Shown piece after piece: positions 43,801 to 52,450 of a DNA stretch of 52,670 nucleotides. Source of the stretch: Arthrobacter endolithicus (GTDB lineage: Bacteria > Actinomycetota > Actinomycetes > Actinomycetales > Micrococcaceae); NCBI RefSeq assembly GCF_026627425.1, contig NZ_JAPNLH010000020.1:1-52670 (forward strand). The letters are read 5' to 3'. Positions within the stretch are counted from its first letter, which is position 1; the number at the start of each line of letters is the position of its first letter. The notes under the pieces are model-generated. The model saw nothing but the letters and a program-made list of their open reading frames with translations. It made no database searches and had not been told where the DNA came from. Made by a program: the position numbers and the translations under genes.

Positions 43801-45515
43801 TACCAGTCCTTGCTCATTGTTGGAAATGTTTTTGTTTCGCCGATCGGGGCGCCGGCTCGCGCTGTCGGCGCCTTGGTGTCGATGGTCCTGACTTCTTCAT
43901 CCGGTACTTTCCACTCCTGCTGCAGCAGTCTCCGGATTGCTGCAGCTTCCGCGGGGAGCCGGTGGTTCTCTCCGCGGGCAAGGAGTCCGTATTCGATTAG
44001 GGTCCGCCCGTCCGGGTGGGTTCCGGTTCTGACCCAGACGCGGTGCCGGCCTACGAAGAGGGAACAGATCAGACCGGCGATCGCGGCGAGGGCAAAGACC
44101 AGTACTCCTCCCTGGCCGGGATCGTGGCGAATATCGATTCCGACGTACCGTTTGATTCCGTCGAAGCTGATGGAGCCCTTGCCTTCGGGTAGCGTGTAGC
44201 TTTGTCCCGGGGACAGGACGATACCGCCGGCTTTGAGGTCACGGCCGTTGAGCTGTGTCAGGTTTTTAGTGTCCAGCGTGTACACATTGCGCGGCTGCCC
44301 GGTGTTCAGGCCCAGGTCACCGTAGAAGGAGTTTAGGTTGAGCTGGGGGTTGAAGGGATCGGGGTCACTGGCGTAGGAGATCCCCTTGTCATTTACCAGG
44401 GCTGTGGGGAGGAAGAATCCGACAAATCCGAGCTGTGACGGTGCAGCGTCCGGTGCCTTAATGACCAGCAGGGAAGTGTAAGCCCCGTCGCTCGGAATGG
44501 AAATGACAGGCCCGCTGAAGGCAGTTTTCCCGGTTCCGTCCTTGACCGTGACGACCGGAGCGTACCCATTGCCGACGAGGTAGAAACTGGCTCCGCCGAC
44601 GCTAATGGGATCGTTGACCTTTAACGTCTGTTTCACTGGTGCCGCGCCCGGTTTGTCCTTGACCGTCATGGCTGCTGTGAAATCGATGGGCTGGCCGTAG
44701 TGGGCTTTAGATGAGCGGTCAAAGGTAACCTGGAATCTGTCCAAGGTGATGGCGAAGGGGTCAAGCTTGGACGGGTTGAAGTTGGCTCCGGGAGAAAAGG
44801 AATCGTAGCCCACCAGTGTGTTGACGAAGGTATCCCCCTCGACAAGAATCTTTTGTCCGCGGTACCCGAAAAGACCGCCGATGGCAACGCACACCAGGAC
44901 ACCAATGAGAGAGACGTGGAACGCGAGGTTTCCGATCTCCTTAATCAGGCCGCGCTCGGCGGAGACGGATGGCCGGGCCCCTGCCGCGTCGTAGAGATGT
45001 ATCCGGTAGCGGCGGCGTCTGAGCAGTCGTACCGCATCCCTGACGGCCTGGTCGGCGCTGATGCCGAGTTCTTCCGGCAATGCCAGGGTGCCGTACTCGG
45101 GCATCCTGGACAGTCGCCCCGGAGTGCGGGGTGGGGCCGAGCGCATCGTCTTCCAGTGGGCGCGGGTCCGGGGAACCACACAGCCGATCAGCGAGATAAA
45201 CAGGAGCAGATAGATGGCCGAGAACCAGATGGAGGAATACACGTTGAAAAATTGCAACCTGTCCAGCCACGGTCCGTAGCCCGGATGGTCTTTGAGGTAT
45301 TGAGTGACAACCGAAGGGTTGACTGGCCGCTGGGGAAACAACGATCCCGGAACGGCCGCAATTGCCAGCAACAGCAGGAGAAACAGGGCATTGCGCATAC
45401 TCGTTAGCTGCCGCCATACCCAGCGCAGCGTTCCCGGCACCCCCAGCCGCGGCAGGACGGGATCGATGGGCGTATCTTTCATTGCTGCTGCAGCGGCCTC
45501 GTTCATTGTTCGCAC
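43800..45515 (-). CDS. resB: ResB-family cytochrome c biogenesis protein
   Basis: 571 residues: three N-terminal membrane helices (RNALFLLLLLAIAAVPGSLF; WFSAIYLLLFISLIGCVVP; LAFHVSLIGVLVCVAIGGLF), a large extracytoplasmic domain, and one last helix (GGVLVFALAAIAGLICSLFV) followed by a cytosolic tail. This is the Ccs1/ResB layout, partner of CcsB in System II haem ligation. The GTG start at 45515 with GGGGAA seven bases before it is three bases after the resA-like stop. It overlaps ccsB. Confidence 0.92.
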   Translation of the reverse strand: MRTMNEAAAAAMKDTPIDPVLPRLGVPGTLRWVWRQLTSMRNALFLLLLLAIAAVPGSLFPQRPVNPSVVTQYLKDHPGYGPWLDRLQFFNVYSSIWFSAIYLLLFISLIGCVVPRTRAHWKTMRSAPPRTPGRLSRMPEYGTLALPEELGISADQAVRDAVRLLRRRRYRIHLYDAAGARPSVSAERGLIKEIGNLAFHVSLIGVLVCVAIGGLFGYRGQKILVEGDTFVNTLVGYDSFSPGANFNPSKLDPFAITLDRFQVTFDRSSKAHYGQPIDFTAAMTVKDKPGAAPVKQTLKVNDPISVGGASFYLVGNGYAPVVTVKDGTGKTAFSGPVISIPSDGAYTSLLVIKAPDAAPSQLGFVGFFLPTALVNDKGISYASDPDPFNPQLNLNSFYGDLGLNTGQPRNVYTLDTKNLTQLNGRDLKAGGIVLSPGQSYTLPEGKGSISFDGIKRYVGIDIRHDPGQGGVLVFALAAIAGLICSLFVGRHRVWVRTGTHPDGRTLIEYGLLARGENHRLPAEAAAIRRLLQQEWKVPDEEVRTIDTKAPTARAGAPIGETKTFPTMSKDW

Positions 45516-45518
45516 GGT

Positions 45519-46172
45519 TTATTTCCCCGCCAGTGCGTCGGTGATCAATGCTTTGAGGGTGCTCTGGTCGGCGAGACCGAGGATGCGGGAAGCCACCTTG
45601 CCGGCCTTGTCGATGACGAGGGTGGTGGGGACCGCCTGCGGCGGAACATACTGCGTCATCGCCAGCAGCACACCTCCATCAGTGTCCTGCATGCTGGGGT
45701 AGGTGATGCCAAAGGTCCGCTCAAACGCGGCGGCTTCGGGTTCTCTGTCCCGGATGTTGACTCCGTAGAAGAGCACGCCTTCGGGCGTAAATTCCTTGTA
45801 CAGCGTCTCCAGCCGGGGCGCTTCCAGCCGGCACGGGGAACAGGCCGCATACCAAAAGTTCAGGACCGCTACCCTGCCCGCCCAGGCCTTCGAATCGACG
45901 GCCGTCCCATCGAAGAGCCTTCCAGCGATGACCACAGGGGCTTTCCGCTCGGTCTGCGCATACTCCGTCACGGACCCGTCCCCGGCGATGTAGTTCTTGT
46001 TATCTCCTGCGTTGGCCTGTTGCGCCAACGAGTCATTCGCCGAGCACGCCGACAGGACGGCCGCGCCCATACCTCCGAGGAAAGAGGCTTGAAGAAAACT
46101 GCGCCGTGAAGGGCTGATCCGGGCTGACACGTCTGTTGATTCTGACGCGGGACGGCTGGTTGTACGAGACAT
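45519..46172 (-). CDS. TlpA/ResA-like lipoprotein thioredoxin
   Basis: 217 residues. The N-terminus combines a twin-arginine-like SRRSFLQ with a lipobox LSAC (Cys43), so it should be a membrane-anchored lipoprotein outside the cell. The redoxin domain has the active site NFWYAACSPCRLEAP (CSPC), the cis-Pro segment QAVPTTLVIDKAGKV and the usual alpha/beta order. ResA-type proteins reduce apocytochrome cysteines using electrons from CcdA. AAAGGATTCCA precedes the ATG at 46172. It heads the operon and lies 59 bp from the CsoR-like site at 46231. Confidence 0.9.
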   Translation of the reverse strand: MSRTTSRPASESTDVSARISPSRRSFLQASFLGGMGAAVLSACSANDSLAQQANAGDNKNYIAGDGSVTEYAQTERKAPVVIAGRLFDGTAVDSKAWAGRVAVLNFWYAACSPCRLEAPRLETLYKEFTPEGVLFYGVNIRDREPEAAAFERTFGITYPSMQDTDGGVLLAMTQYVPPQAVPTTLVIDKAGKVASRILGLADQSTLKALITDALAGK

Positions 46173-46230
46173 TGGAATCCTTTATAACGAAATTGTAACT
46201 TCGAGTCTTGTCGGCTAAAGTTGCGTCCAT

Positions 46231-46251
46231 GCATACCCCTAACCGGTATGC
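46231..46251. promoter_or_regulatory. CsoR-like operator between the resA-type operon and the M23 gene
   Basis: GCATACC-CCTAACC-GGTATGC is a 7-bp inverted repeat with a 7-bp spacer, the same geometry as GTATACC-N7-GGTATAC upstream of csoR. It lies in the divergent promoter region, so it could control both sides. Confidence 0.6.
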
Positions 46252-46461
46252 TCGTGGTCCGCTTCGCCAAACCCCGTCGGCGGCCCCCGGCCGTCCGATC
46301 TCAAGACGGGGGTGGAGGAACCACCACCGGTGCACCTGTGCACCTTGGGGTGAAGCTCTCCCATCGAATCAACGCCCTCACGGTGGGATTCCAGGAGTGC
46401 CGGGCAGACCCCTCGCCCGAATCCGACAGCTAACTTCGCCGGCGTCGAGAGGAATACCATT

Positions 46462-47277
46462 TTGCCTGCCAACCGCCAGCACGGCCGCCGTCGCGCCGTC
46501 TCATCCAAGCCCGCATTTGTTTCCCGAGGGCGATACAGCCCTGATGCCGCCGGCCGGGCGAAAGGCAACCGAGGCCAGCAGCTCGGTGCCGCGGCTGTTG
46601 TTGCCGGGCTCATCGCACTGACTGCCCTGCCGGCGGCCCATGCAGCGGAACATTTGTCACCTTCGGCTCCTGCCGGTCCTGCCCAGGCCGCGGCACCTGC
46701 CCTCTCACAGTCGGTCACGGCAGCCGCTGACGCTTCGCTTTCCTTCGTTAGGCCGGGAGTCACTAGCGAGCCCGCGCAGGAATCGCATCCTGTGCCGGAG
46801 CTGCGCCCCGCGGGAACAACCCAAACTCCCGGGCACGACGTATCTCCGCAAGCAGTGCCCGCACCGGCGGCACCGGCACCAGCTTCCAACGGCCTGCAGC
46901 CCCCGCTGACTGCCTTGACCGTGACGTCGCCGTTCGGGTATCGGGTAAATCCTTTGACCGGAGCCGCGGGAGAATTGCACAATGGAATCGACTTCGCTGG
47001 AGCCTGCGGCACGGCCGTGTTTTCCGCCGGACCCGGAGTCGTTGTCGAAGCCGGATGGAGCCAGTACGGCGGCGGAAACCGCATCGTCGTCGACCACGGC
47101 GGTGGCATCAAGACCACGTACAACCACTTGGCTGGCATTGTCGTTCGGATGGGGGAACAGGTCGGACAAGGCGCACAGATCGGCGGCGTGGGAACTACCG
47201 GTAATTCCACCGGCTGCCATCTCCATTTCGAGGTCATGGTCAACGAACAGACAGTCAATCCGGCTCCTTTCATCTGA
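46462..47277 (+). CDS. M23-family peptidoglycan endopeptidase
   Basis: 271 residues. A basic N-terminus and signal or anchor helix (GAAAVVAGLIALTALPAAHA), about 110 residues of Ala/Pro-rich linker, then the LytM domain: VTSPFGYRVNPLTG, the zinc ligands in HNGIDFA and HLHFEV, and HLAGIVVRMGEQVGQGAQIG. Such enzymes cut peptide cross-links in the cell wall. The start is TTG 46462 after GAGAGGAA. It is divergent from the resA-type operon and convergent with ctaG, sharing a hairpin terminator. Confidence 0.88.
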   Translation: MPANRQHGRRRAVSSKPAFVSRGRYSPDAAGRAKGNRGQQLGAAAVVAGLIALTALPAAHAAEHLSPSAPAGPAQAAAPALSQSVTAAADASLSFVRPGVTSEPAQESHPVPELRPAGTTQTPGHDVSPQAVPAPAAPAPASNGLQPPLTALTVTSPFGYRVNPLTGAAGELHNGIDFAGACGTAVFSAGPGVVVEAGWSQYGGGNRIVVDHGGGIKTTYNHLAGIVVRMGEQVGQGAQIGGVGTTGNSTGCHLHFEVMVNEQTVNPAPFI

Positions 47278-47337
47278 TACACCACGTGTCATCCAACAAC
47301 ATGCCGTTAACAGTGGCGGCCTGAACCACTCCAGCGT

Positions 47338-47377
47338 GGCCTTAACCACTGGCTCATATTCCCGGTGGTTAAGGGCC
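47338..47377. terminator. Bidirectional hairpin terminator between M23 and ctaG genes
   Basis: GGCCTTAACCACTGG pairs with CCGGTGGTTAAGGGCC across an AT-rich loop (CTCATATT). It lies between the convergent stops and reaches into the last codons of ctaG. Confidence 0.7.
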
Positions 47378-48277
47378 GAGTTGGTCTCCGTGTTCTCGTT
47401 GGTTGGCCAAATGGGCCCGGCTAAGTTCCTCGAGCTGGTCATCGGTGAGTTCGTCGAAGGTCTTGGCCTCGCGCTTATCGCTTCGCGAGAAACGGACAAA
47501 CATGAGGATGATGAGCGGCAGGTCCACGATTTCGGCCAAAAACCAGAGCAGGTCCCCGGCCAACTGCTGGTCCCGCAAGGGGTTCGGCAGCCAACCCGGG
47601 TGGTTGAGAAGAGGCACGGCGGCGCCGTCCAGGATCTGCGGACTCATCCGCATCATGATGCCGGGGATTGCGTCCGCGACGAGTTCGATAAACACGTAGA
47701 TGAACTCAACCACGATCAGCGCACTGACCGCCCCGGCAGCGCCTTCCTCGATGATTGGCACCGTCATTAACAGCCCCATGAGCGGTACCACCAGAGTCAA
47801 GACCGCATCCGCTCCGGGGCTCGTGCGCAAGGGATAAAACAGCGGCGTCAAGAACACGGTAAACATCGTTAGCCCCAGCAGCGCCGCGACGATCGTATTA
47901 CTGAGCAACCGCATCAGCCGGTAACCCAGAAAGGCTTCAAGCCTGGCCGACCCAACCGGACCCAGTGTCAGCCGGGTCAACGTGAGCGGCTTGCCGAGGC
48001 CGGCAAGTAGCGGTACGACAAACAGGTAGCAAGTGATCTTCAGGGTGAAGGCCCAGCGAAGGTCATGACTGTAGACGCCGGGAAACCCGAAGCTCAAGGC
48101 CGCAAAGCTGCCTAGTCCCAGAACGTAGAAGGACACAGCTCTCCACAGCGGCCAGTGGATGCCGCGCTGGCGGGCCGAGGACAGGCCCCGTGCATAGAGG
48201 GCTGCGGCGGGGACCATGACCACCAACGCGGCCCAGTTCAAGGACCACGACGTAATCACAGTCTCCCAGGGAGGCAT
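47369..48277 (-). CDS. ctaG: CtaG-type cytochrome c oxidase assembly membrane protein
   Basis: 302 residues with about seven membrane helices, and the caa3_CtaG family features in LNWAALVVMVPAAALYARGL, GSFAALSFGFPGVYSHDLRW and DLLWFLAEIVDLPLIILMFV. Relatives help insert copper into cytochrome oxidase or take part in copper uptake. The ATG at 48277 lies one base after the stop of the small membrane gene; an upstream in-frame ATG at 48355 would overlap it and is rejected. It is the last gene of the ccdA operon. Confidence 0.82.
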   Translation of the reverse strand: MPPWETVITSWSLNWAALVVMVPAAALYARGLSSARQRGIHWPLWRAVSFYVLGLGSFAALSFGFPGVYSHDLRWAFTLKITCYLFVVPLLAGLGKPLTLTRLTLGPVGSARLEAFLGYRLMRLLSNTIVAALLGLTMFTVFLTPLFYPLRTSPGADAVLTLVVPLMGLLMTVPIIEEGAAGAVSALIVVEFIYVFIELVADAIPGIMMRMSPQILDGAAVPLLNHPGWLPNPLRDQQLAGDLLWFLAEIVDLPLIILMFVRFSRSDKREAKTFDELTDDQLEELSRAHLANQREHGDQLGP

Positions 48278-48278
48278 A

Positions 48279-48527
48279 TCAGCGCTTCTTTGCCGCAGTC
48301 TGTCCGGCCATGACCGCCCCGGCGAGAACCAGCAGGCCGCCGGTCGGATACCCAATCAGGAGATCCTGGATCACCGGAGGTCCACCGACGATGCTCATGT
48401 GCGCAATCAAATGAGCGAGCGCGACCAGGGCGCCGACCAGCATGATCGCCTGGCCGCTTCGTACCAGGCGCCGGTGATTGCGGTATCTTTTCGCGGCGTC
48501 GTCCTTGGGGAGGTCCTTCTTCATCAT
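48279..48527 (-). CDS. Small two-helix membrane protein
   Basis: 82 residues: a basic N-terminus, then two membrane helices (GQAIMLVGALVALAHLIAHM; LIGYPTGGLLVLAGAVMAGQ) and a KKR end. The family is not recognised. AAGGAAAC precedes the ATG. It is tightly packed between DUF3105 and ctaG genes and probably interacts with the latter. Confidence 0.65.
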   Translation of the reverse strand: MMKKDLPKDDAAKRYRNHRRLVRSGQAIMLVGALVALAHLIAHMSIVGGPPVIQDLLIGYPTGGLLVLAGAVMAGQTAAKKR

Positions 48528-48563
48528 GTTTCCTTCGATTGGGCTGAAATACTTGCACGGCAG

Positions 48564-49199
48564 TTATCCATCGACGCCTCCGGAGCATGCTGCCCCTGGT
48601 TCGGGCGTTTGCGGACCTTGAACAAAAGCCTTAAGGAATGCCGGAATACGAGCATCCCCTGCCTCCTGCAAGGCCAATTGATTGCCCCAGGCGGTCACTG
48701 TGACGGGCTCGGGCTGGTTGGGGTTGGGGCTCAGTAGGATGTAGGGCTTGTCTTTGGCGAGTGACGTCAGTGTGGCGACGTCGGCTTGCGGGAGACCGGG
48801 CTGGTAGCTGATCCATACGGCGCCGTGTTCGAGGGAGTGCACCGCCTGTTGTTCCTTCACGGGCTGGGTGTAGACAGCACAGTTCGTCCAAATCTGGGCG
48901 TGATCGCCGCCGACTCCGGGTTGCTGCGGGTAGGCCACCGCTGCCGAGACGTGGTTCCGCGTGAGATCGCTGTAGGTCTTGACGTCAGCAATCGGTTGTT
49001 TCGCCGCATCGGCGGCAGCATTGTTCTGCGTTATGGAGCCGGTGACAACGTAGGCCAGTACGGTGATGATGGCGACGGCGAGCAGACCGAAACCTCCGTA
49101 GATCAGGAGGTTCCGTTTACGTTGTTTGGCCCGGTGCTGGGCGTAGACGGATTCGACGATTGCCTGGCGTTCTGTTTGGCGCTTTTCCGCGTTGTTCAC
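48564..49199 (-). CDS. DUF3105-family membrane-anchored protein
   Basis: 211 residues: a basic cytosolic start, one membrane helix (NLLIYGGFGLLAVAIITVLA), then the DUF3105 domain with GGDHAQIWTNCAVYTQPVKE, AVHSLEHGAVWISYQPGLPQ and a C-terminal PEPVTVTAWGNQLAL. Conserved His and Cys residues suggest metal binding, but the family's function is unknown; it is frequent beside copper and lgt genes in actinobacteria. The ATG overlaps the lgt stop by 4 bp. Confidence 0.85.
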   Translation of the reverse strand: MNNAEKRQTERQAIVESVYAQHRAKQRKRNLLIYGGFGLLAVAIITVLAYVVTGSITQNNAAADAAKQPIADVKTYSDLTRNHVSAAVAYPQQPGVGGDHAQIWTNCAVYTQPVKEQQAVHSLEHGAVWISYQPGLPQADVATLTSLAKDKPYILLSPNPNQPEPVTVTAWGNQLALQEAGDARIPAFLKAFVQGPQTPEPGAACSGGVDG

Positions 49200-50110
49200 T
49201 GAGTACTTCCATTCCCTGATGTAACGGTGTCCGCGATCGGTTCATTGTCCGGGCTGTCCGGCTGGGCTGCGGAGCGGTCTCTTGGACGCAACGCCAGGAA
49301 GCCGGTGAGACAGGTGAGCAGGAGCAAAGCGGAAACCCAGGTGTTGACGCGCAGCCCGAGGATGGTGTTGGCGTAGTCGGAGCGCAGTAGCTCGAAGATG
49401 AACCGACCGGAGGTGTAGAAGACCACGTAGAGAGCAAATACTGATCCCGCGCCAAGCCGGTATCTCCTATCCAGGAACATCAGCAATGACGCGGCCGCCA
49501 GGCACCACAGCGACTCATACAAGAACGTGGGCTGGAAGTAGCCAAGCACCACGGGTGCCCCGGCCGCGTCCGTGACCGCATGGCCGGTGGCAAAATCCAT
49601 CTGATGGATCTGCAATTTCCAGGGCAGCGCCGTTGCGTCGCCGTAAAGTTCGTTGTTGAACCAGTTGCCCCACCTGCCCAGCCCTTGAGCGATCAGTATG
49701 CCAGGTGCGGCCGAGTCAATCAGGGCGGTAAAGGGCACGTTGTGCCGGCGGCAGCCAAGATAGGCTCCGAGCAGTCCCAGGGCCACGGCTCCCCAGATAC
49801 CCAGGCCGCCGTCCCAGATTTTGAACGCATCCCACGGATTCTTTCCGGGAACGAAGTAGAGTTCCGGGTCCGTGATGACGTGATAAATCCGGCCGCCCAC
49901 GATGCCGAACGGAACAGCCCAGATGGCGATGTCCCAGACCACGCCGGCGCGGGCGCCCCGGGACGTGAGGCGACGGTCGGTGAGCCAGACCGCGAAGACG
50001 ATCCCTGCCAGGATGCACAGAGCATAGAACCGGATCGTCAGGGGGCCAAGCTGGAAGGCATCGATGATGGGTGAGGGGAAAAACAGCTCAGAAGCTGCCG
50101 CTGGGTTCAT
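49196..50110 (-). CDS. lgt: Prolipoprotein diacylglyceryl transferase
   Basis: 304 residues, seven membrane helices. The Lgt signature GLGRWGNWFNNELYG is present, plus RFYALCILAGIVFAVWL at the start and FLYESLWC and RFIFELLRSDY later. The enzyme moves diacylglycerol from phosphatidylglycerol to the lipobox cysteine of prolipoproteins. It overlaps the DUF3105 gene by 4 bp and follows the multicopper oxidase, whose N-terminus has a lipobox, so it may serve the lipoproteins of this island. It is probably a second copy in the genome. Confidence 0.95.
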   Translation of the reverse strand: MNPAAASELFFPSPIIDAFQLGPLTIRFYALCILAGIVFAVWLTDRRLTSRGARAGVVWDIAIWAVPFGIVGGRIYHVITDPELYFVPGKNPWDAFKIWDGGLGIWGAVALGLLGAYLGCRRHNVPFTALIDSAAPGILIAQGLGRWGNWFNNELYGDATALPWKLQIHQMDFATGHAVTDAAGAPVVLGYFQPTFLYESLWCLAAASLLMFLDRRYRLGAGSVFALYVVFYTSGRFIFELLRSDYANTILGLRVNTWVSALLLLTCLTGFLALRPRDRSAAQPDSPDNEPIADTVTSGNGSTQ

Positions 50111-50122
50111 GATCGGCCTGTC

Positions 50123-51658
50123 TTAGGTGGTGTAGGAGAAGACGCCCATCATGCCGCGTTCGGCATGGAAGGCGTTGTGGCAGTGGGTGAGCCATTGGCC
50201 CGGGTTGTCCGCGTCGAACTGGACGGTGACGGTCTGCTTCGGCCTGACAATGACGGTGTCTTTGCGGGCACCGTCATCGCCCACCTGGAATGTGTGGCCG
50301 TGGAGGTGCATCGGATGCCACATCATCGTGTCGTTGATGAACTTCACCTGGACGCGCTCACCGATTTTCAGGTCAAAGGTGTTCTCTAACGGCTTTGCCA
50401 TATCGAAGCGCTTGCCGTTGATTCCCCAGTCGTACTTGTCCATCCCGCCGGTCAGGTGCAGTTCGTGGACTCTGTCCGGCGCCTTCATTGGCAGGGTCAC
50501 GGATGGGTCGGCCTTGAGCTGACCACCGTCGAGGACGACGCCGTCGAGTTGAGCGGGCAGGTCCGCTGCCGCGGGCGGCGTCCCGATGCCGGTGGCGACG
50601 AGTCCGTATGTCAGCTGGCCCTTGCCCTCGGCCAGCGCGAGGACAGGAGTTATTCCGTCCCGGACCGTCAGGAGCGCGTCGATCCGCTCCCCCATGCCCA
50701 GCACGACGGCGTCCACGTCCCGGTGCTCGACGGGGAACCCGTCGGTGTGCGTAAGGGTGAGTTTCTGCCCCGGGATACCGACGCGGTAGGCCGTATCCCC
50801 GGCGGCGTTGATGATGCGCAGCCGGATGACCTCGCCGGGCTTAGCTGTCAGCGTTTCCGGCTGGGACGGCGGCCTGCCGTTGAAGAGGTGAAAAGGAAAC
50901 TTCACGTCTCCGGCGTCCCCTCCCAGGAAGTCGCTGCGGGCCCCCATCAGCATGTGCCCCATATCCATCCCACCCTGCCCCATGCCCCCGGACATCCCGG
51001 ACATACTCATGCCCTTGGACAGCTCCTGCAGCACCTCATCGGGCGTGCCTGTGACGCCGTCGAGCCAGTCATCAAGGACAATGACCCAGTCCCTGCTGTA
51101 CTGCAGTGGCTCCTTGGGGTCTTCGATGATCAGGGCGCCGTAGAGCGCCCGGGCCCGCTGCATTTCCACATGCGAGTGGTACCAGTAGGTTCCCGGATGG
51201 GGCAGCTTGAACCTGTAGGTGAAGTCGGCCCCCGCAGCGACGGGCTGCTGCGTGACGTTCTGGACGCCGTCGTCGTTGTTCCGCAGCGCCACACCGTGCC
51301 AGTGCACCGTCGTTCCGTCCGTGAGCCCGTTGGTGACTTTTGCTTCCAGCAGGTCTCCGACGCTCGCACGGATCAGTGGTGCGACGAGGGCTCCGTTATA
51401 GCCCCAGGTGGTGATCTCTTTGCTGTCAAGACTGGTCTTGAGCGCCGCAGGTGTCAGTTGTGAGTTGACGGTCTTACCTGTAAAGGTGCGGCGCGACTCA
51501 TACTCGGCAATCAAGGGACTGTCGGGCATGATGCGTTGCGCCGCCGCGCCGGTGGACTGGGTGGGAGCGGGGTTGCTGGTGCAGGCGGCAAGCGCTGCAG
51601 CCGCGGTGGCGGCGACGGAGAGTCCAATGAATGTGCGGCGGTTGACCTCAGTGGTCAT
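50123..51658 (-). CDS. Multicopper oxidase (CueO/laccase type), lipoprotein with Met-rich segment
   Basis: 511 residues from the ATG at 51658 (AAGGAATGGTTACC upstream). The N-terminus has NRRTFIGL, a twin-arginine-like signal, and lipobox LAAC (Cys26). All four copper blocks are present: HWHG, YWYHSHVEMQ, HPMHLHGHTF and HCHNAFHAERGMM. A Met-rich stretch (SMSGMSGGMGQGGMDMGHML) resembles the Cu(I)-binding loop of CueO. It would oxidise Cu(I) or phenolics outside the membrane with oxygen. It sits 38 bp after ccdA and 12 bp before lgt. Confidence 0.93.
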   Translation of the reverse strand: MTTEVNRRTFIGLSVAATAAAALAACTSNPAPTQSTGAAAQRIMPDSPLIAEYESRRTFTGKTVNSQLTPAALKTSLDSKEITTWGYNGALVAPLIRASVGDLLEAKVTNGLTDGTTVHWHGVALRNNDDGVQNVTQQPVAAGADFTYRFKLPHPGTYWYHSHVEMQRARALYGALIIEDPKEPLQYSRDWVIVLDDWLDGVTGTPDEVLQELSKGMSMSGMSGGMGQGGMDMGHMLMGARSDFLGGDAGDVKFPFHLFNGRPPSQPETLTAKPGEVIRLRIINAAGDTAYRVGIPGQKLTLTHTDGFPVEHRDVDAVVLGMGERIDALLTVRDGITPVLALAEGKGQLTYGLVATGIGTPPAAADLPAQLDGVVLDGGQLKADPSVTLPMKAPDRVHELHLTGGMDKYDWGINGKRFDMAKPLENTFDLKIGERVQVKFINDTMMWHPMHLHGHTFQVGDDGARKDTVIVRPKQTVTVQFDADNPGQWLTHCHNAFHAERGMMGVFSYTT

Positions 51659-51696
51659 GGTAACCATTCCTTACTGATAATGATGAGTTGGGAATT

Positions 51697-52446
51697 TCAG
51701 ACCGGAGTGAGGAAGGTTCCGGAGAGGCCCTGTAATTGGTAGATCCACTGCATCCAGAGACCGCTCACCATGAGCAGGCCGAGGGCAATGAGCATGGACG
51801 CACCGGCGATATTGACTGCGCGAATGTGCCTGCGGACATAGCCGAGGATTCGCGAGACCCAGCCGAGCCCCATCGCGACAAGGGCAAATGGAATCCCCAG
51901 TCCCAGGCAATAAACGAAGGCCAGCAGCGCGCCGCGCCAGGCGTTGCCGGAGGTCACGCTGAGAGTCAGGACAGCGCTGAGGGTAGGACCCATGCACGGC
52001 GTCCAGCCAAGACCGAAAACAATGCCAAGAACCGGCGCCCCAGCCAAGCCTGTGCGGCGGCCAAGTGCAGGTTTGCGGGTCTGCTGGAGCCAGGAGAATT
52101 TACCCAGCAGCACCAGACCCATGACGATCACCACGATGCCCAGGACCCGGATGAGCGGGTCCTGCCACCGAGTGAGCCATGACCCGACGGCACCGAAGGC
52201 CGCGCCGTAGAGCGTGAAGACCGCCCCGAAGCCCAATACGAACAGGCCAACTCCGGCGAGGACGCGGCGCCTGTTCTTAGGCTGGCCCGGATCCGTGAGC
52301 CCGGAAACGTAACCGAGATAGCCCGGGACCAGAGGCAGAATACACGGCGACATAAAAGACACGATGCCGGCGATCAGTGCCAATGGCATCGCGATCAGCA
52401 GCGCTCCGGAGCTGACCGTCGTGGCGAAAAATTCTCCGATGTTCAT
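51697..52446 (-). CDS. ccdA: CcdA-family transmembrane thiol reductant transporter
   Basis: 249 residues, six membrane helices. The redox cysteines are in FMSPCILPLVPGYLGYVSGL and LGWTPCMGPTLSAVLTL, as in CcdA/DsbD. It carries electrons from cytosolic thioredoxin to extracytoplasmic redoxins such as the TlpA/ResA-like protein at 45519. The ATG at 52446 is four bases after the stop of the upstream gene; the ribosome binding site is weak, so coupling is likely. Confidence 0.92.
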   Translation of the reverse strand: MNIGEFFATTVSSGALLIAMPLALIAGIVSFMSPCILPLVPGYLGYVSGLTDPGQPKNRRRVLAGVGLFVLGFGAVFTLYGAAFGAVGSWLTRWQDPLIRVLGIVVIVMGLVLLGKFSWLQQTRKPALGRRTGLAGAPVLGIVFGLGWTPCMGPTLSAVLTLSVTSGNAWRGALLAFVYCLGLGIPFALVAMGLGWVSRILGYVRRHIRAVNIAGASMLIALGLLMVSGLWMQWIYQLQGLSGTFLTPV

Positions 52447-52450
52447 TGAG

